Part shown: piece by piece, positions 15,379 to 23,760 of the stretch
Layout: each line of letters begins with the position of its first letter
Numbering within the stretch: position 1 is the first letter of the stretch
NCBI RefSeq assembly: GCF_048388525.1
Contig: NZ_DBGCTQ010000038.1
Span: 62,001 to 126,000, forward strand
Length of the DNA stretch: 64,000 bases
Source: BQOK01 sp048388525
Lineage (GTDB): Bacteria > Bacillota > Clostridia > Oscillospirales > Ruminococcaceae
Direction of reading: 5' to 3'
Notes under the pieces: model-generated
What the model saw: only the letters and a program-made list of their open reading frames with translations
Told to the model about the DNA's origin: nothing
Databases searched by the model: none
Position numbers and translations under genes: made by a program

Positions 15379-18012
15379 TTAGTCTTTTCCCCCGCCCAGC
15401 CGCAGGATGGCCTTGCACAGCTCCACCAGCGGGATAATGGCCAGCGCAAGCCCCATGGCCGTGCCGTACTGGGCCAGGGTGATGGCCTCGAAGCCGAAGG
15501 CGGCTGCGGCCGGCGGCCAGAACAGCACCCCGGTACTCAGCAAAAGGCTGCCCAGCATGGCGCCCCACAGATATATGTTCTGCCCTTTCAGGGCAAACAC
15601 GCTGCCCCGCTGGCTGCGCATGTTGAAGCTGTGAAAGATCTCAGCCATGCTCATGGTCAAAAACGCCATGGATACGCCCGCGCCGCTCTGGGTCACCTGC
15701 CACAGCCCCGTCTCGCTGAACACGCCCGCAAAATAGGCCGCCAGGGTGAGTGCCGTCACCAAAAGCCCCTGCCAGGCCACGTCGAACCCCAGCCCTCCCG
15801 CAAAAATGCCCTCCGAGCGGGGGCGGGGCGGGCGGCGCATCACGTTTTCTTCGGCCCGCTCCATGCCCAGGGCCAGCGCGGGGAAACAGTCGGTGATGAG
15901 GTTGATCCACAACAGATGCGCGGGCCCCAGCAGCGAGATGCCCAGCAGCGTGGCCGTAAAAATGCTCAGCACCTCGCTCATGTTGGAGGCCAGCAAAAAC
16001 TGGATGGCCTTGCGGATGTTGTCGTAAATGCGGCGCCCCTCGCCCACCGCCGCCACAATGGTGGCAAAGTTATCGTCCGCCAGCACCATGTCGGCCACAT
16101 TCTTGGTTACGTCGGTCCCGGTCAGGCCCATGCCCACCCCAATATCGGCCGATTTCAGCGCGGGCGCGTCGTTCACGCCGTCCCCTGTCATGGCGGTCAC
16201 ACAGCCCCGGGCGCGCCACGCCTTTACGATGCGCACCTTGTGCTGGGGCTGCACCCGGGCATACACGCTGAATTCCGGCACGCGGCGGGCCAGCTCGGCG
16301 TCGCTCATACGCTCCAGCTCCATGCCGGTGATGGCGCCGCCCGGGCCGGTCAGGATGCCCAGCTCCCGGCCGATGGCCGCCGCGGTATCCTTATGGTCCC
16401 CGGTGATCATGACCGGCCGGATGCCCGCCGCGCGGCATTGGCGGATCGCGGGGGCCACCTCGGGCCGCACCGGGTCCATCATCCCCACCAGGCCCAAAAA
16501 GGTGAGCTGCTGCTCGCACACCGCCGGCTCGGGCCGGGCCGGCATGGCGGGCCAGGCCCGCTGCGCCGCAGCCAGCACCCGCAGCGCAGCCCCGGCCATG
16601 CGCTGGTTCTCGGCCAGGATCGCCGCCCGATCCCCCTGGGTCAGGGGCACGGGCAGGCCGTCCCGCAACCAGTGGGTGCAGCGTCCCAGCAGCACATCCG
16701 GCGCGCCCTTGGTGAACTGGGTCACATCCGTGCGGCCCCTTTCCTTATGAAAGGTGCTCATAAGCTTTCGCTCGGAATCGAAGGGCAGTTCCCCCACCCG
16801 GGGCGCGCCGATCGCCAGGGTGTTTTTCGGCAGCCCCAGGCTGGCTGCATACTCCACCAGGGCGCACTCGGTGGCCTCGCCCTGGGCTTTTCCGTTTGTG
16901 CCCAGCTCTGCGTCGGTGCACAGGGCCAGCGCGCGGGCCAGGGCTTTTTCCGGGCCGTAATGCTGGCGCACCTGCATCTTGTTCTGGGTCAGGGTGCCGG
17001 TCTTGTCGCTGCACACCACCTGGGCGCACCCCAGGGTTTCCACCGCGGTCAGGCGGCGGATCACCGCCCCCTGCCGGCTCATTTTGGTCACCCCCACCGA
17101 CAGCACGATGGTGACCACCGCGGCCAGGCCTTCCGGGATCGCGGCCACCGCAAGGCTCACCGCTACCATAAAGGTGGACAGCACGGTGGGCAGATCCACC
17201 GTGCCCGCCTCCCACAGCCCAAAGCCAAAAATAAACACGCAGATGGCCAGCACCAGCGCGCTCAGCGCCTTGCTCAGGGCCATCAGCTTTTGCTGCAGGG
17301 GCGTTTTTCCCTGCGCCGTGGCTGCCAGCACCCCGGCGATCCGGCCCATCTCGGTGTTCATGCCGGTGGCGGTGATCAGCAGCTTTCCCCGGCCGTAACT
17401 CACGGCGCTGCCCATATACGCCATGCAGTGCCGGTCGCCCAGCGGTGCCGCGCGCCCGCCCGGCAGGGCGGCCTCGCTTTTTTCCACCGGCAGGCTCTCG
17501 CCGGTCAGGGCGGCCTCCTCGATCTTCAGCGCCACCGCCTCCAACAGGCGGCCGTCGGCGGGCACCGCGTCCCCCGCCTCCAGCAGCACCACATCGCCGG
17601 GCACCAAATCCTCGCTGTGAACGGTCTGAACATGGCCGCCCCGCACCACCCGGCTCTGGGCCGCGGTCATTTTTTGCAGCGCCTCGATCGCCTTTTCAGC
17701 CTTGCTCTCCTGGTATACTCCCAGCAGGGCATTGATCAGCACCACCGCCAGAATGATGAACACGTCCGCAAAGCTTTCACCCGCACAGGCGGCCGTCAGG
17801 CCGGACACCGCGGCCGCCGCCAGCAGCACAATGATCATGGGGTCGGCCATCTGCTGCAAAAAGCGCTGGAACCAGCTCTCCTTTTTGCCCTCTTTCAGTT
17901 TGTTCTTCCCCTGCCGTGCCAGCCGCAGGGCGGCTTCGCGGGGGGTGAGGCCCTGCGGTCCGCTGCCCAGGGCCTGCTGCACCTGGCGGGCGCTTTGCTG
18001 ATAATATTCCAT
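15379..18012 (-). CDS. P-type calcium-transporting ATPase (P2 type)
   Basis: 877-residue P2 ATPase pumping Ca2+ out of the cytosol. The phosphorylated Asp is D336 in DKTGTLTQNK, and the hinge motif is TGDGVNDAPALKSADIG. M4 has the calcium-site IPEGLAAVV, and M6 has NLITDCFPALALGME, both matching SERCA/PMCA-type calcium sites rather than heavy-metal sites. About ten transmembrane helices are present with the cation_ATPase N-terminal region intact. The ATG at 18012 follows AAGGAGG at about ten bases; an open frame extends upstream but lacks support. The gene appears monocistronic. Confidence 0.94.
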   Translation of the reverse strand: MEYYQQSARQVQQALGSGPQGLTPREAALRLARQGKNKLKEGKKESWFQRFLQQMADPMIIVLLAAAAVSGLTAACAGESFADVFIILAVVLINALLGVYQESKAEKAIEALQKMTAAQSRVVRGGHVQTVHSEDLVPGDVVLLEAGDAVPADGRLLEAVALKIEEAALTGESLPVEKSEAALPGGRAAPLGDRHCMAYMGSAVSYGRGKLLITATGMNTEMGRIAGVLAATAQGKTPLQQKLMALSKALSALVLAICVFIFGFGLWEAGTVDLPTVLSTFMVAVSLAVAAIPEGLAAVVTIVLSVGVTKMSRQGAVIRRLTAVETLGCAQVVCSDKTGTLTQNKMQVRQHYGPEKALARALALCTDAELGTNGKAQGEATECALVEYAASLGLPKNTLAIGAPRVGELPFDSERKLMSTFHKERGRTDVTQFTKGAPDVLLGRCTHWLRDGLPVPLTQGDRAAILAENQRMAGAALRVLAAAQRAWPAMPARPEPAVCEQQLTFLGLVGMMDPVRPEVAPAIRQCRAAGIRPVMITGDHKDTAAAIGRELGILTGPGGAITGMELERMSDAELARRVPEFSVYARVQPQHKVRIVKAWRARGCVTAMTGDGVNDAPALKSADIGVGMGLTGTDVTKNVADMVLADDNFATIVAAVGEGRRIYDNIRKAIQFLLASNMSEVLSIFTATLLGISLLGPAHLLWINLITDCFPALALGMERAEENVMRRPPRPRSEGIFAGGLGFDVAWQGLLVTALTLAAYFAGVFSETGLWQVTQSGAGVSMAFLTMSMAEIFHSFNMRSQRGSVFALKGQNIYLWGAMLGSLLLSTGVLFWPPAAAAFGFEAITLAQYGTAMGLALAIIPLVELCKAILRLGGGKD

Positions 18013-18155
18013 GGGATGTGATACCTCCTTCACTCGCGCCTTGTCCTCCTTGCATATATATGGCGCGGGCCGGGGTTTTAGCCTTTGCATTTGCACAGAA
18101 AATCCTGCTGCGCAAAGCAATTTTTTGGCCTGCCCGGCGCCGGGCAGGCCAAAAG

Positions 18156-18185
18156 GGGGGCGGGCCGCAGCTGCGGCCCGCCCCC
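18156..18185 (-). terminator. GC-rich perfect palindrome after the AraC-type regulator
   Basis: A 30-base perfect palindrome (GGGGGCGGGCCGCAG and its complement) lies just after the response regulator stop and is followed on the minus strand by CTTTT. It is a probable terminator. A second palindrome at 18127-18150 follows but lacks a U tract on either strand. Confidence 0.65.
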
Positions 18186-18203
18186 GGGGTTCCTTTATGC
18201 GCT

Positions 18204-18998
18204 CTATCTGCTCCCGCCGCCCAGCACCTGGTTGCGGTATTCGTTGGCGCTGCGGTTCTCCATCTTTTTAAAAATGCGGGAAAAATGTGTCACGTCGGTA
18301 AACCCCACCCTCTCGCTGATCTCCCAAATGCGCAGCGAGGGATCCTGCAGCAGCTCCTTGGCCTTGGCGATCCGCACGCCGTTGAGCAGCTCGGAAAAGC
18401 TCTGGCTGGTATACTTGCCGATCAGCTTGGAAAGATGCCACTGGCTCACATACACGCTCTCGGCCACATCGGTGAGGGTAAGCTTTTCGGCGTAGTGCTC
18501 CTCGATGTACTGCAGGGCATTTTTGATGATAAAGTTCTGGGCGCCCTCGCTCTCCGGGGCGGGGGTTTCCGCGCTCTCCCCGGCCTGGGCCCCGGTCGCA
18601 GGCTGCGCCGCTTCGGCCGCCGTTTTTTCCAGCCGGCGCACCATCTCTGCCAGGGCTTCTTCCAAATCGTTCAGCTTGCTGGGCTTTACGCAATAACGCG
18701 CCACCCCCAGCTGCATCGCCCGCTGAGCGTACTCGAAATCCGGGTAACCGGAAAGGATCGTGACCTGCATGGCCGGGAATTCGCTGCGCAGCGCGGCAAT
18801 CAGGGCCAGCCCGTCCATGCCGGGCATGCGGATGTCGGTGATCAGCATATCCGGTTCCAGGGTGCGGATAAGCTCCAGCGCCCGCTTGCCGTCGCCGGCG
18901 GTTGCCACCACCCGGCAGTTGTATTTTTCCCAAGGCAGTATTTTGGACAGGCCCTGTACAATCACGTCCTCGTCGTCCACGATCACCGCACGGTACAT
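18204..18998 (-). CDS. Response regulator, receiver plus AraC-type DNA-binding domain (YesN-like)
   Basis: 264 residues. The receiver domain (1-120) has the acidic pair VDDED and phospho-acceptor D55 in LITDIRMPG, with K near VKPS. An acidic linker of about 35 residues follows, and then two AraC helix-turn-helix units (about 165-260; SQWHLSKLIGKY and RVGFTDVTHFSRIFKK). It is compact for the YesN group. The ATG at 18998 follows GGAGG. No sensor gene is adjacent; the nearest same-strand kinase is at 23761-25605 beside the sugar ABC genes, which is its likely partner (inference). Confidence 0.9.
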   Translation of the reverse strand: MYRAVIVDDEDVIVQGLSKILPWEKYNCRVVATAGDGKRALELIRTLEPDMLITDIRMPGMDGLALIAALRSEFPAMQVTILSGYPDFEYAQRAMQLGVARYCVKPSKLNDLEEALAEMVRRLEKTAAEAAQPATGAQAGESAETPAPESEGAQNFIIKNALQYIEEHYAEKLTLTDVAESVYVSQWHLSKLIGKYTSQSFSELLNGVRIAKAKELLQDPSLRIWEISERVGFTDVTHFSRIFKKMENRSANEYRNQVLGGGSR

Positions 18999-19062
18999 CG
19001 GCTTCCTCCCCTTTGCACAAACTGCCGCGCACCTCTGCGGCGCGCCTTGTTTCGCAGCTCAA

Positions 19063-19091
19063 AGTATACCACATTTGGGGGGAATTGAAAA
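19063..19091 (-). promoter_or_regulatory. Promoter of the AraC-type response regulator
   Basis: Minus-strand TGG-TATACT (extended -10 at 19063-19068) with TTTTCA 17 bases upstream (19086-19091), 65 bases before the regulator start. Confidence 0.6.
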
Positions 19092-19199
19092 GCGCCCCGC
19101 GGTTCTTTTTGAAAAAAATGGAAAAACGAGTGATCGGTTTCTCCGCATTCTCCGCCCCGTCCCGGGGGTGCCGCGCCTTATCCGCCTGCAACGCCCCGC

Positions 19200-19700
19200 T
19201 CAGGCCCCGGCGCAGGCTGCCGCAGCCCGCCGCAGCCCCGCAAGATCCTCTTCATCCGGATGCGGCAGGGCCCGGTCAAAATTTTCCAGCAGCGCCCGGG
19301 CCTTTTCGGGTGCTGCCGGCAGCATTGCCTCGTAGCGCCGGCGCACAGCGGGGGGCATCCTGCCCTGGCACATATAGCGGCCCGCCACCGTGTTCGAGCC
19401 GTCCAGGCATTGCTCTACCCGGCCCAGGATCCGGGCAAAATAGTCCTCGCTGCCCCCAAAGCCCGCCGTGCCGAACAAAAACACCCGCTTGCCGCGCAGG
19501 CGCTCCAAAAATACTTGCATCTCGGGTGCGCAGCCGCCCCTGTCGGTCCAAAAGCCGGCAAAGATCAGCGGCGCGTCCAGCGCCTTTTCGTCCGGCGGGC
19601 CGCTGTACACGCACCGGGCCGCCGGCAGCGCCGCCCCGATCTCCCCTGCCAGCCGGGCAGTATTCCCGGTCTGGCTGCTGTAAACCACCGCGTATTTCAT
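19200..19700 (-). CDS. Flavodoxin-like protein, possible BilS
   Basis: 166 residues with the FMN-binding loop at the N-terminus (VVYSSQTGNTARLA, residues 5-18), as in flavodoxins. GFWTDRGGCAPEMQVFL and FLFGTAGFGGSEDYFARIL give the second and third loop regions. From memory these blocks resemble the flavodoxin-like component BilS of the bilirubin-reduction operon, and the adjacent MarR gene could match BilQ. The reductase BilR is not in this window, so that identity is tentative. It lies 63 bases downstream of the MarR gene on the same strand and is probably co-transcribed. General role: low-potential electron carrier or redox partner. Confidence 0.8.
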   Translation of the reverse strand: MKYAVVYSSQTGNTARLAGEIGAALPAARCVYSGPPDEKALDAPLIFAGFWTDRGGCAPEMQVFLERLRGKRVFLFGTAGFGGSEDYFARILGRVEQCLDGSNTVAGRYMCQGRMPPAVRRRYEAMLPAAPEKARALLENFDRALPHPDEEDLAGLRRAAAACAGA

Positions 19701-19763
19701 TTCAAAGCTTCCTTTCTGTCATAGATACAATGCACACCCTCGTGCCGCTGCATCCCGCCCAGC

Positions 19764-20210
19764 TCAATCGGCCGGAAAATCGCCTCGTACACAGCCGCCT
19801 CCCTTCCCGCCGGCCAGCTTTTCCAGCAGGTCCAGCAGCCGGGCCTGTTCCTCCCCGGTCAGGGCGGCGGCCGCCTGTGCGTCCCACCGGGCAAACAGCG
19901 CATGGCTCAGCTCAAAGGCCTCCCGGCCCCGGCCGGTCAACTCCAGCGTTTGGGCGCGCCGGTCCTGCGGGTGGGGGCGGCGCAGCAAAAAACCGCCCTG
20001 TTCCAGCTTTGCAAGGCTGCGGGCGGTATGGCCGGCGTCCATGTGCAGAGCCGCCGCAAGCTGGCCCGGCGTACAGCCCGGGTGCCTGCCCACATAAAGG
20101 ATAAAAAACAGCAGCCCCTGCGACAGGCCCAGCTTCCCCAGCTCCCGGCTGCAATACCCCGCAAAATCGCGCCGCAGCAGGGTGATGTAATACGCGATGG
20201 ATGAAACCAC
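19764..20210 (-). CDS. MarR family transcriptional regulator
   Basis: 148-residue winged-helix regulator. The recognition region is PGQLAAALHMDAGHTARSLAKLEQGG, followed by the wing LRRPHPQDRRAQTLELTGRG, typical of MarR proteins. The GTG at 20210 is the best start: AGAAGG lies just upstream and the transcription start predicted from the promoter falls near 20233. The longer frame beginning at 20240 would start inside the -10 box. It probably represses its own promoter, which carries two copies of a near-palindromic box, and the flavodoxin gene downstream. The ligand is unknown. Confidence 0.88.
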   Translation of the reverse strand: MVSSIAYYITLLRRDFAGYCSRELGKLGLSQGLLFFILYVGRHPGCTPGQLAAALHMDAGHTARSLAKLEQGGFLLRRPHPQDRRAQTLELTGRGREAFELSHALFARWDAQAAAALTGEEQARLLDLLEKLAGGKGGGCVRGDFPAD

Positions 20211-20224
20211 AGGCGCACCTTCTT

Positions 20225-20271
20225 TCTTTGATAAAGTCAAGTATATCCAAAGTATTTGACATTGTCAAGTA
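20225..20271 (-). promoter_or_regulatory. MarR promoter with duplicated operator
   Basis: On the minus strand, -35 TTGACA (20263-20268) and -10 TATACT (20240-20245) are spaced 17 bases. Two copies of a 19-base box, TACTTGAC-N4-TCAAAnA, cover the -35 (20253-20271) and the -10/start (20225-20243), 28 bases apart. The upstream copy contains the perfect palindrome TTGACAATGTCAA. Such placement fits autorepression by the MarR protein. Confidence 0.75.
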
Positions 20272-20302
20272 TATACCCTCCCCCCCCTCTTCTTCGCCAC
20301 GC

Positions 20303-20342
20303 GAAAGAAGGCGCCCTGCCTTGCGGCAGGGCGCCTTCTTTC
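20303..20342 (-). terminator. Terminator after the chitobiose-type ABC permease genes
   Basis: An 18-bp stem (GAAAGAAGGCGCCCTGCC and complement) with a four-base loop lies 57 bases after the permease stop. The 3' arm on the minus strand ends CTTCTTTC instead of a clean T run. Confidence 0.7.
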
Positions 20343-20398
20343 AAAGGAGAAAAACACCAAATATGGAGATAGCAAAGTTTGGGTGGGCAACCGAAAAC

Positions 20399-21259
20399 TC
20401 AGCCCTTGATGGCGCCCGCGGTGAGCCCCTTGATGATCTGCTTTTGCAGTACCACGTAGATCACGATGATGGGCACCACAATCAGCGTTACGGACGCCGC
20501 CATGAGGCCGTAGTCCGTGCTCTCGCGGGAGGATATCTCGCGCAGCAGGCGGGTGACGGGCCATTGATCCTCCAGGCGCAAAAAGAACATCTGGGTGAAC
20601 AGATCATTATAGCTCCACAAAAAGCTGAAGATGGCCACGGTCACAAAGCTGGGCTTGGTGATGGGCACGATCACCTTGGTGAAGATGCGCACCGGGGTGC
20701 AGCCCTCGATAAAAGCCGCCTCCTCCAGGTCGATGGGCAGGCCGCGGATGTAGCCCATCAGCACCACGATCGCAAACGACAGGTTGCCCGCGATCTGCGG
20801 CAGAATGACGGACAGGCGGCTCAGCCACACGCTGGAAGTGTTGGTGATGCCCCAGCTGTTCTCCATCTGGAACACGGGAATAATGGTGGCAAAAGCCGGA
20901 AACATCATGCTGGCGATCACCAGGCTCTGCAGGGCCTTGCGGCCCTTGAAGCTGTACCGGGCCAGGCCGTAGGCCGCCAGGCCCGCAAAGATCACCACGA
21001 ACACGGTCACAAGGCCCGAGATGATGATGCTGTTGGCGTAAGCGCCCCATATGTTGAACCGGGTGAATGCCCTGTTGTAGTTCTTGGTGGTGAACAGTTC
21101 GCCCAGCGGCAGCACAAACGAGTTTGCCACGATCTGCGTGCGGTCCTTAAACGAGTTCAGGATCACCCACAGGAAGGGATAAACGGTGGTCACAGCCCAC
21201 AGGGTAAGCACAAGGTAGATCACGGTCTTGCTGATGGAAAAGCCCTTTTTCTCGATCAA
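20399..21259 (-). CDS. Carbohydrate ABC transporter permease (MalG/CUT1 type)
   Basis: 286-residue inner-membrane permease with six hydrophobic segments. The ATPase-docking EAA loop is EEAAFIEGCTPVRIFTKVI, near residue 185. TTVYPFLWVILNSFKD at the N-terminus is typical of the MalG side of CUT1 importers. It starts 15 bases after the partner permease. No ABC ATPase gene is in the locus; CUT1 systems in Firmicutes commonly share an MsmX-like ATPase encoded elsewhere. The neighbouring phosphorylase suggests a chitobiose-type substrate. Confidence 0.92.
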   Translation of the reverse strand: MIEKKGFSISKTVIYLVLTLWAVTTVYPFLWVILNSFKDRTQIVANSFVLPLGELFTTKNYNRAFTRFNIWGAYANSIIISGLVTVFVVIFAGLAAYGLARYSFKGRKALQSLVIASMMFPAFATIIPVFQMENSWGITNTSSVWLSRLSVILPQIAGNLSFAIVVLMGYIRGLPIDLEEAAFIEGCTPVRIFTKVIVPITKPSFVTVAIFSFLWSYNDLFTQMFFLRLEDQWPVTRLLREISSRESTDYGLMAASVTLIVVPIIVIYVVLQKQIIKGLTAGAIKG

Positions 21260-21274
21260 CTCTCCTGCACCCCC

Positions 21275-22165
21275 TTAATAGTCTTTCTCTTTGAAGATGG
21301 CGTTGGCCAGCTGGCTGATAACCACACCCAGCACCACAATGGCAATGGCGATGGCGCTGGCATAGTCCACATCCTTGGCGTTGAAGGTCTGGAAATACAT
21401 GTAGGTGCCGGTGAGCCAGGTGGTCTCCACGGGCATGCCGTTGGGGAACATGACCCAGGGCAGGTCGAAGACCTTCAGCGCGCCGGTGATGGCCAGGGTA
21501 AGGCAGGTGCACAGCACGTTGTGCAAAAGCGGAACGGTGATGTACCACACCCTCTGCAGGCCCGAGGCGCCGTCGATGGCCGCAGCCTCGTACAGGTCTC
21601 CCGAGATGTTGTTCAGCCCGGTCACAATGATCACAAAGTAGAAGCCTATGTACTGCCACACCACCGGCACCATCAGGGTGAACAGGGCGTGCGCCTCATC
21701 TTTAAAGTCCAGCAGCTCGCTGGCCCCCAGCGAGAGGCGCAGCTGGTTCAGCATGCCGGTGTCGTACAAAAACACCAGGTTGAACATCAGGCCCAGCGCG
21801 GTGGCCGAGATCACGATGGGGAAAAAGTACACGGTGCGGAAGAACTGCTGTCCCTTGGAGATATTGTCCACCAGAAGCGCCAGCAGCAGGGCGATGCCCA
21901 CCTGGAACACGATGGTCACGCCCATCATAATAAAGGTATTGCCCACCGCGGTGCGCATGCTGCTGTCGGTGAAGAGCTTTACATAATTCTCATAGAAGGG
22001 CTCGTTCACACCCTTGGCCCCGGTGCCGAGGCCCCGGATCTTCATGAAGCTGTTATAGATGTTGCGCAGAAAAGGGTAATACAGATACAGGATCATAAAG
22101 ATAAAAGCCGGGGTGAGAAACAGGAGCAATGGTTTTTTGTTTTTATAAACCATGGAAGAATTCAT
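21275..22165 (-). CDS. Sugar ABC transporter permease (MalF/CUT1 type)
   Basis: 296 residues with six hydrophobic segments. The EAA loop is YEAAAIDGASGLQRVWYITVP. FLTPAFIFMILYLYYPFLRNIYNSF starts the first helix region typical of UgpA-like permeases. It pairs with the MalG-type permease 15 bases downstream and follows the binding-protein gene across a 91-base gap holding an attenuator hairpin. The ribosome binding site before the ATG at 22165 is weak, so another start a few codons in (22153) is possible. Confidence 0.92.
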   Translation of the reverse strand: MNSSMVYKNKKPLLLFLTPAFIFMILYLYYPFLRNIYNSFMKIRGLGTGAKGVNEPFYENYVKLFTDSSMRTAVGNTFIMMGVTIVFQVGIALLLALLVDNISKGQQFFRTVYFFPIVISATALGLMFNLVFLYDTGMLNQLRLSLGASELLDFKDEAHALFTLMVPVVWQYIGFYFVIIVTGLNNISGDLYEAAAIDGASGLQRVWYITVPLLHNVLCTCLTLAITGALKVFDLPWVMFPNGMPVETTWLTGTYMYFQTFNAKDVDYASAIAIAIVVLGVVISQLANAIFKEKDY

Positions 22166-22186
22166 TGTTGCCCACGCTTTCTTTTA

Positions 22187-22225
22187 AAAAGCCGGAGAGG
22201 CTTTTTGAGGCACTCTCCGGCTTTT
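22187..22225 (-). terminator. Attenuator hairpin between binding protein and permeases
   Basis: AAAAGCCGGAGAG pairs with CTCTCCGGCTTTT across a 13-base loop, followed by T on the minus strand. A partial terminator here would let the binding protein be made in excess of the permeases, a common CUT1 layout. Confidence 0.75.
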
Positions 22226-22256
22226 CATGCCTTAGATTTTTGTAGCTGCCGGGGGC

Positions 22257-23648
22257 TTAGCCCTGGGCGGCGGCGATCAGGTCGATGACCTCATCCACAC
22301 TGGCGGCGATATCAGCCTTGCCGGTCACGATGTTGGCCATGCCGGGAACGAACACGGGGTTGCGGGTCTCGCCCTGGAACTGGTCCTGCACGGCGCCGGC
22401 AGTGCCGGTGGCGCCATTGGCCATATCCAGGCCGGCCTTCTGCAGGCTGTTCAGCTTGCTGTCGTCCACCTTCACACCGGCCTTCAGGGCGGTGGTCAGG
22501 TTGCCGGAAGCCTCGCAGAACTTGGCGACCTGCTCGTCGCTGGTCATGAACTGCACAAAGCTCACGGCAGCGGCCTGCTTGTCGGGGTCCGCCCAGGCTT
22601 TCTGGGTGATGAAGTAACCGGAGGACAGGCCGGCAATGATGTCGGTGGTCTTGCGGTTGTTCTTGCCGGGCACATAGGTCACAGTGAAGTGGGACAGCTG
22701 CTCCTCGTCGGCGGGGATGTTGTTGTCGGCGTCGGCGCCGCAGGCAGCGGCCACGCCGTTGACCTTCCAGGAGCCGTCCAGCCAGAACGCAGCCTTGCCG
22801 CCGGTGAACAGGGCGAACATCTCGTCGTCCTTGGCGCTGGTGGTGTTCTTGGGCAGGTAGCCGGCCTCATACAGGGCCTTGATATCGCCGATGCCGTCGA
22901 TCCAAGCCTGATGCTGGGCATTGCCGGCGTCCTTGGTGGGCAGCACGTTATGGGTGGCGGGGGCCAGGAAGTTGTAGATGCAGTACTCGAACCAGTAGTG
23001 GGGGATCTCACCCAGGCTGGTGGCGATGGGGGTGTAGCCCTTGCCCTTGATGGTCTCGCACATCTCCATGAACTGATCCCAGGTGGTGTTCGCGTCGGGC
23101 ACCTGCACGCCGCAGGCCTCCAGCACGTCCTTGTTCACAAACAGGCCTTCCCAGAAGCCGTTCACGGGCACGCTGTAGTTCTTGCCGTCCACGGGGGAGG
23201 CGCCCAGCATGTCGTCTTTCATGTTGGAAGCGTAGTCGGGGTAGACCGAGCGGATCTCGTCGATGGACACGACCTTGGGAGTGCCCTCGATGAAGGAGTT
23301 GGAGTCGGCGCCGTTGAAGAAGAACAGCACGTCGGGCTCGCTGCCGGTCTCAAAGTCGGCCAGGACCTGGGCCTTGAACTCCTCGTTGGAAGTGGCGGTG
23401 GCGTCCTCCACGGTGTTGCCGGTCTCCTTCTCCCAGGCCGCCACAGCGTCTTTGTAGTTCTGGGCGTTGGAGTCGGTGCCCGCATAGGTGGTGACCACCC
23501 GGATGCTGGTGGGCGCGGGGGCAGCCGGAGTGCTATCAGCCGGCTGCGAGGCCGGCTGGGAAGCCGGTGCGCTGCTAGGAGCGCCGCCGCAGGCCACCAG
23601 AGACAAGCTCATGGCCACGGCCAGAACAAGTGCAAGTGCCTTTTTCAT
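22257..23648 (-). CDS. Extracellular sugar-binding lipoprotein of ABC transporter
   Basis: 463-residue substrate-binding protein of the CUT1 class. A lipoprotein signal ends in the lipobox LVAC (Cys20), followed by a Ser/Ala/Pro-rich tether of about 30 residues. The mature domain begins SIRVVTTYAGTDSNAQNYKDAV and contains DVLFFFNGADSNSFI and AAFWLDGSWKVNG, typical of type-1 family binding proteins. The ATG at 23648 follows GGAGG; the open frame upstream is not coding. It is the first gene of the permease operon and follows the sensor kinase gene by 112 bases. Chitobiose-like ligand is inferred from the neighbouring GH94 enzyme. Confidence 0.92.
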   Translation of the reverse strand: MKKALALVLAVAMSLSLVACGGAPSSAPASQPASQPADSTPAAPAPTSIRVVTTYAGTDSNAQNYKDAVAAWEKETGNTVEDATATSNEEFKAQVLADFETGSEPDVLFFFNGADSNSFIEGTPKVVSIDEIRSVYPDYASNMKDDMLGASPVDGKNYSVPVNGFWEGLFVNKDVLEACGVQVPDANTTWDQFMEMCETIKGKGYTPIATSLGEIPHYWFEYCIYNFLAPATHNVLPTKDAGNAQHQAWIDGIGDIKALYEAGYLPKNTTSAKDDEMFALFTGGKAAFWLDGSWKVNGVAAACGADADNNIPADEEQLSHFTVTYVPGKNNRKTTDIIAGLSSGYFITQKAWADPDKQAAAVSFVQFMTSDEQVAKFCEASGNLTTALKAGVKVDDSKLNSLQKAGLDMANGATGTAGAVQDQFQGETRNPVFVPGMANIVTGKADIAASVDEVIDLIAAAQG

Positions 23649-23760
23649 TATGTATACCTCCATTTTTTGGGCCGCATCGCGGCCATCTGCTGTGTCTATA
23701 TAATATCGCATTTTTCCTCTTTTTTTAATGAACGCACTTGCTTTTTATTGCCTAAACTTG

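Noticed and set aside
15328..18021. An 897-residue plus-strand open frame antisense to the Ca2+ ATPase
   Set aside because: His/Gly/Gln-rich translation with no domain; the ATPase on the minus strand has every family motif.
18127..18150. GGCCTGCC-type palindrome as a second terminator
   Set aside because: It is a perfect palindrome but followed by A on both strands, so no U tract in either direction.
20201..22288. A 695-residue plus-strand open frame over the ABC permeases
   Set aside because: Repetitive His/Asp/Gln composition and it covers the MarR promoter and terminators; the permeases are clear.
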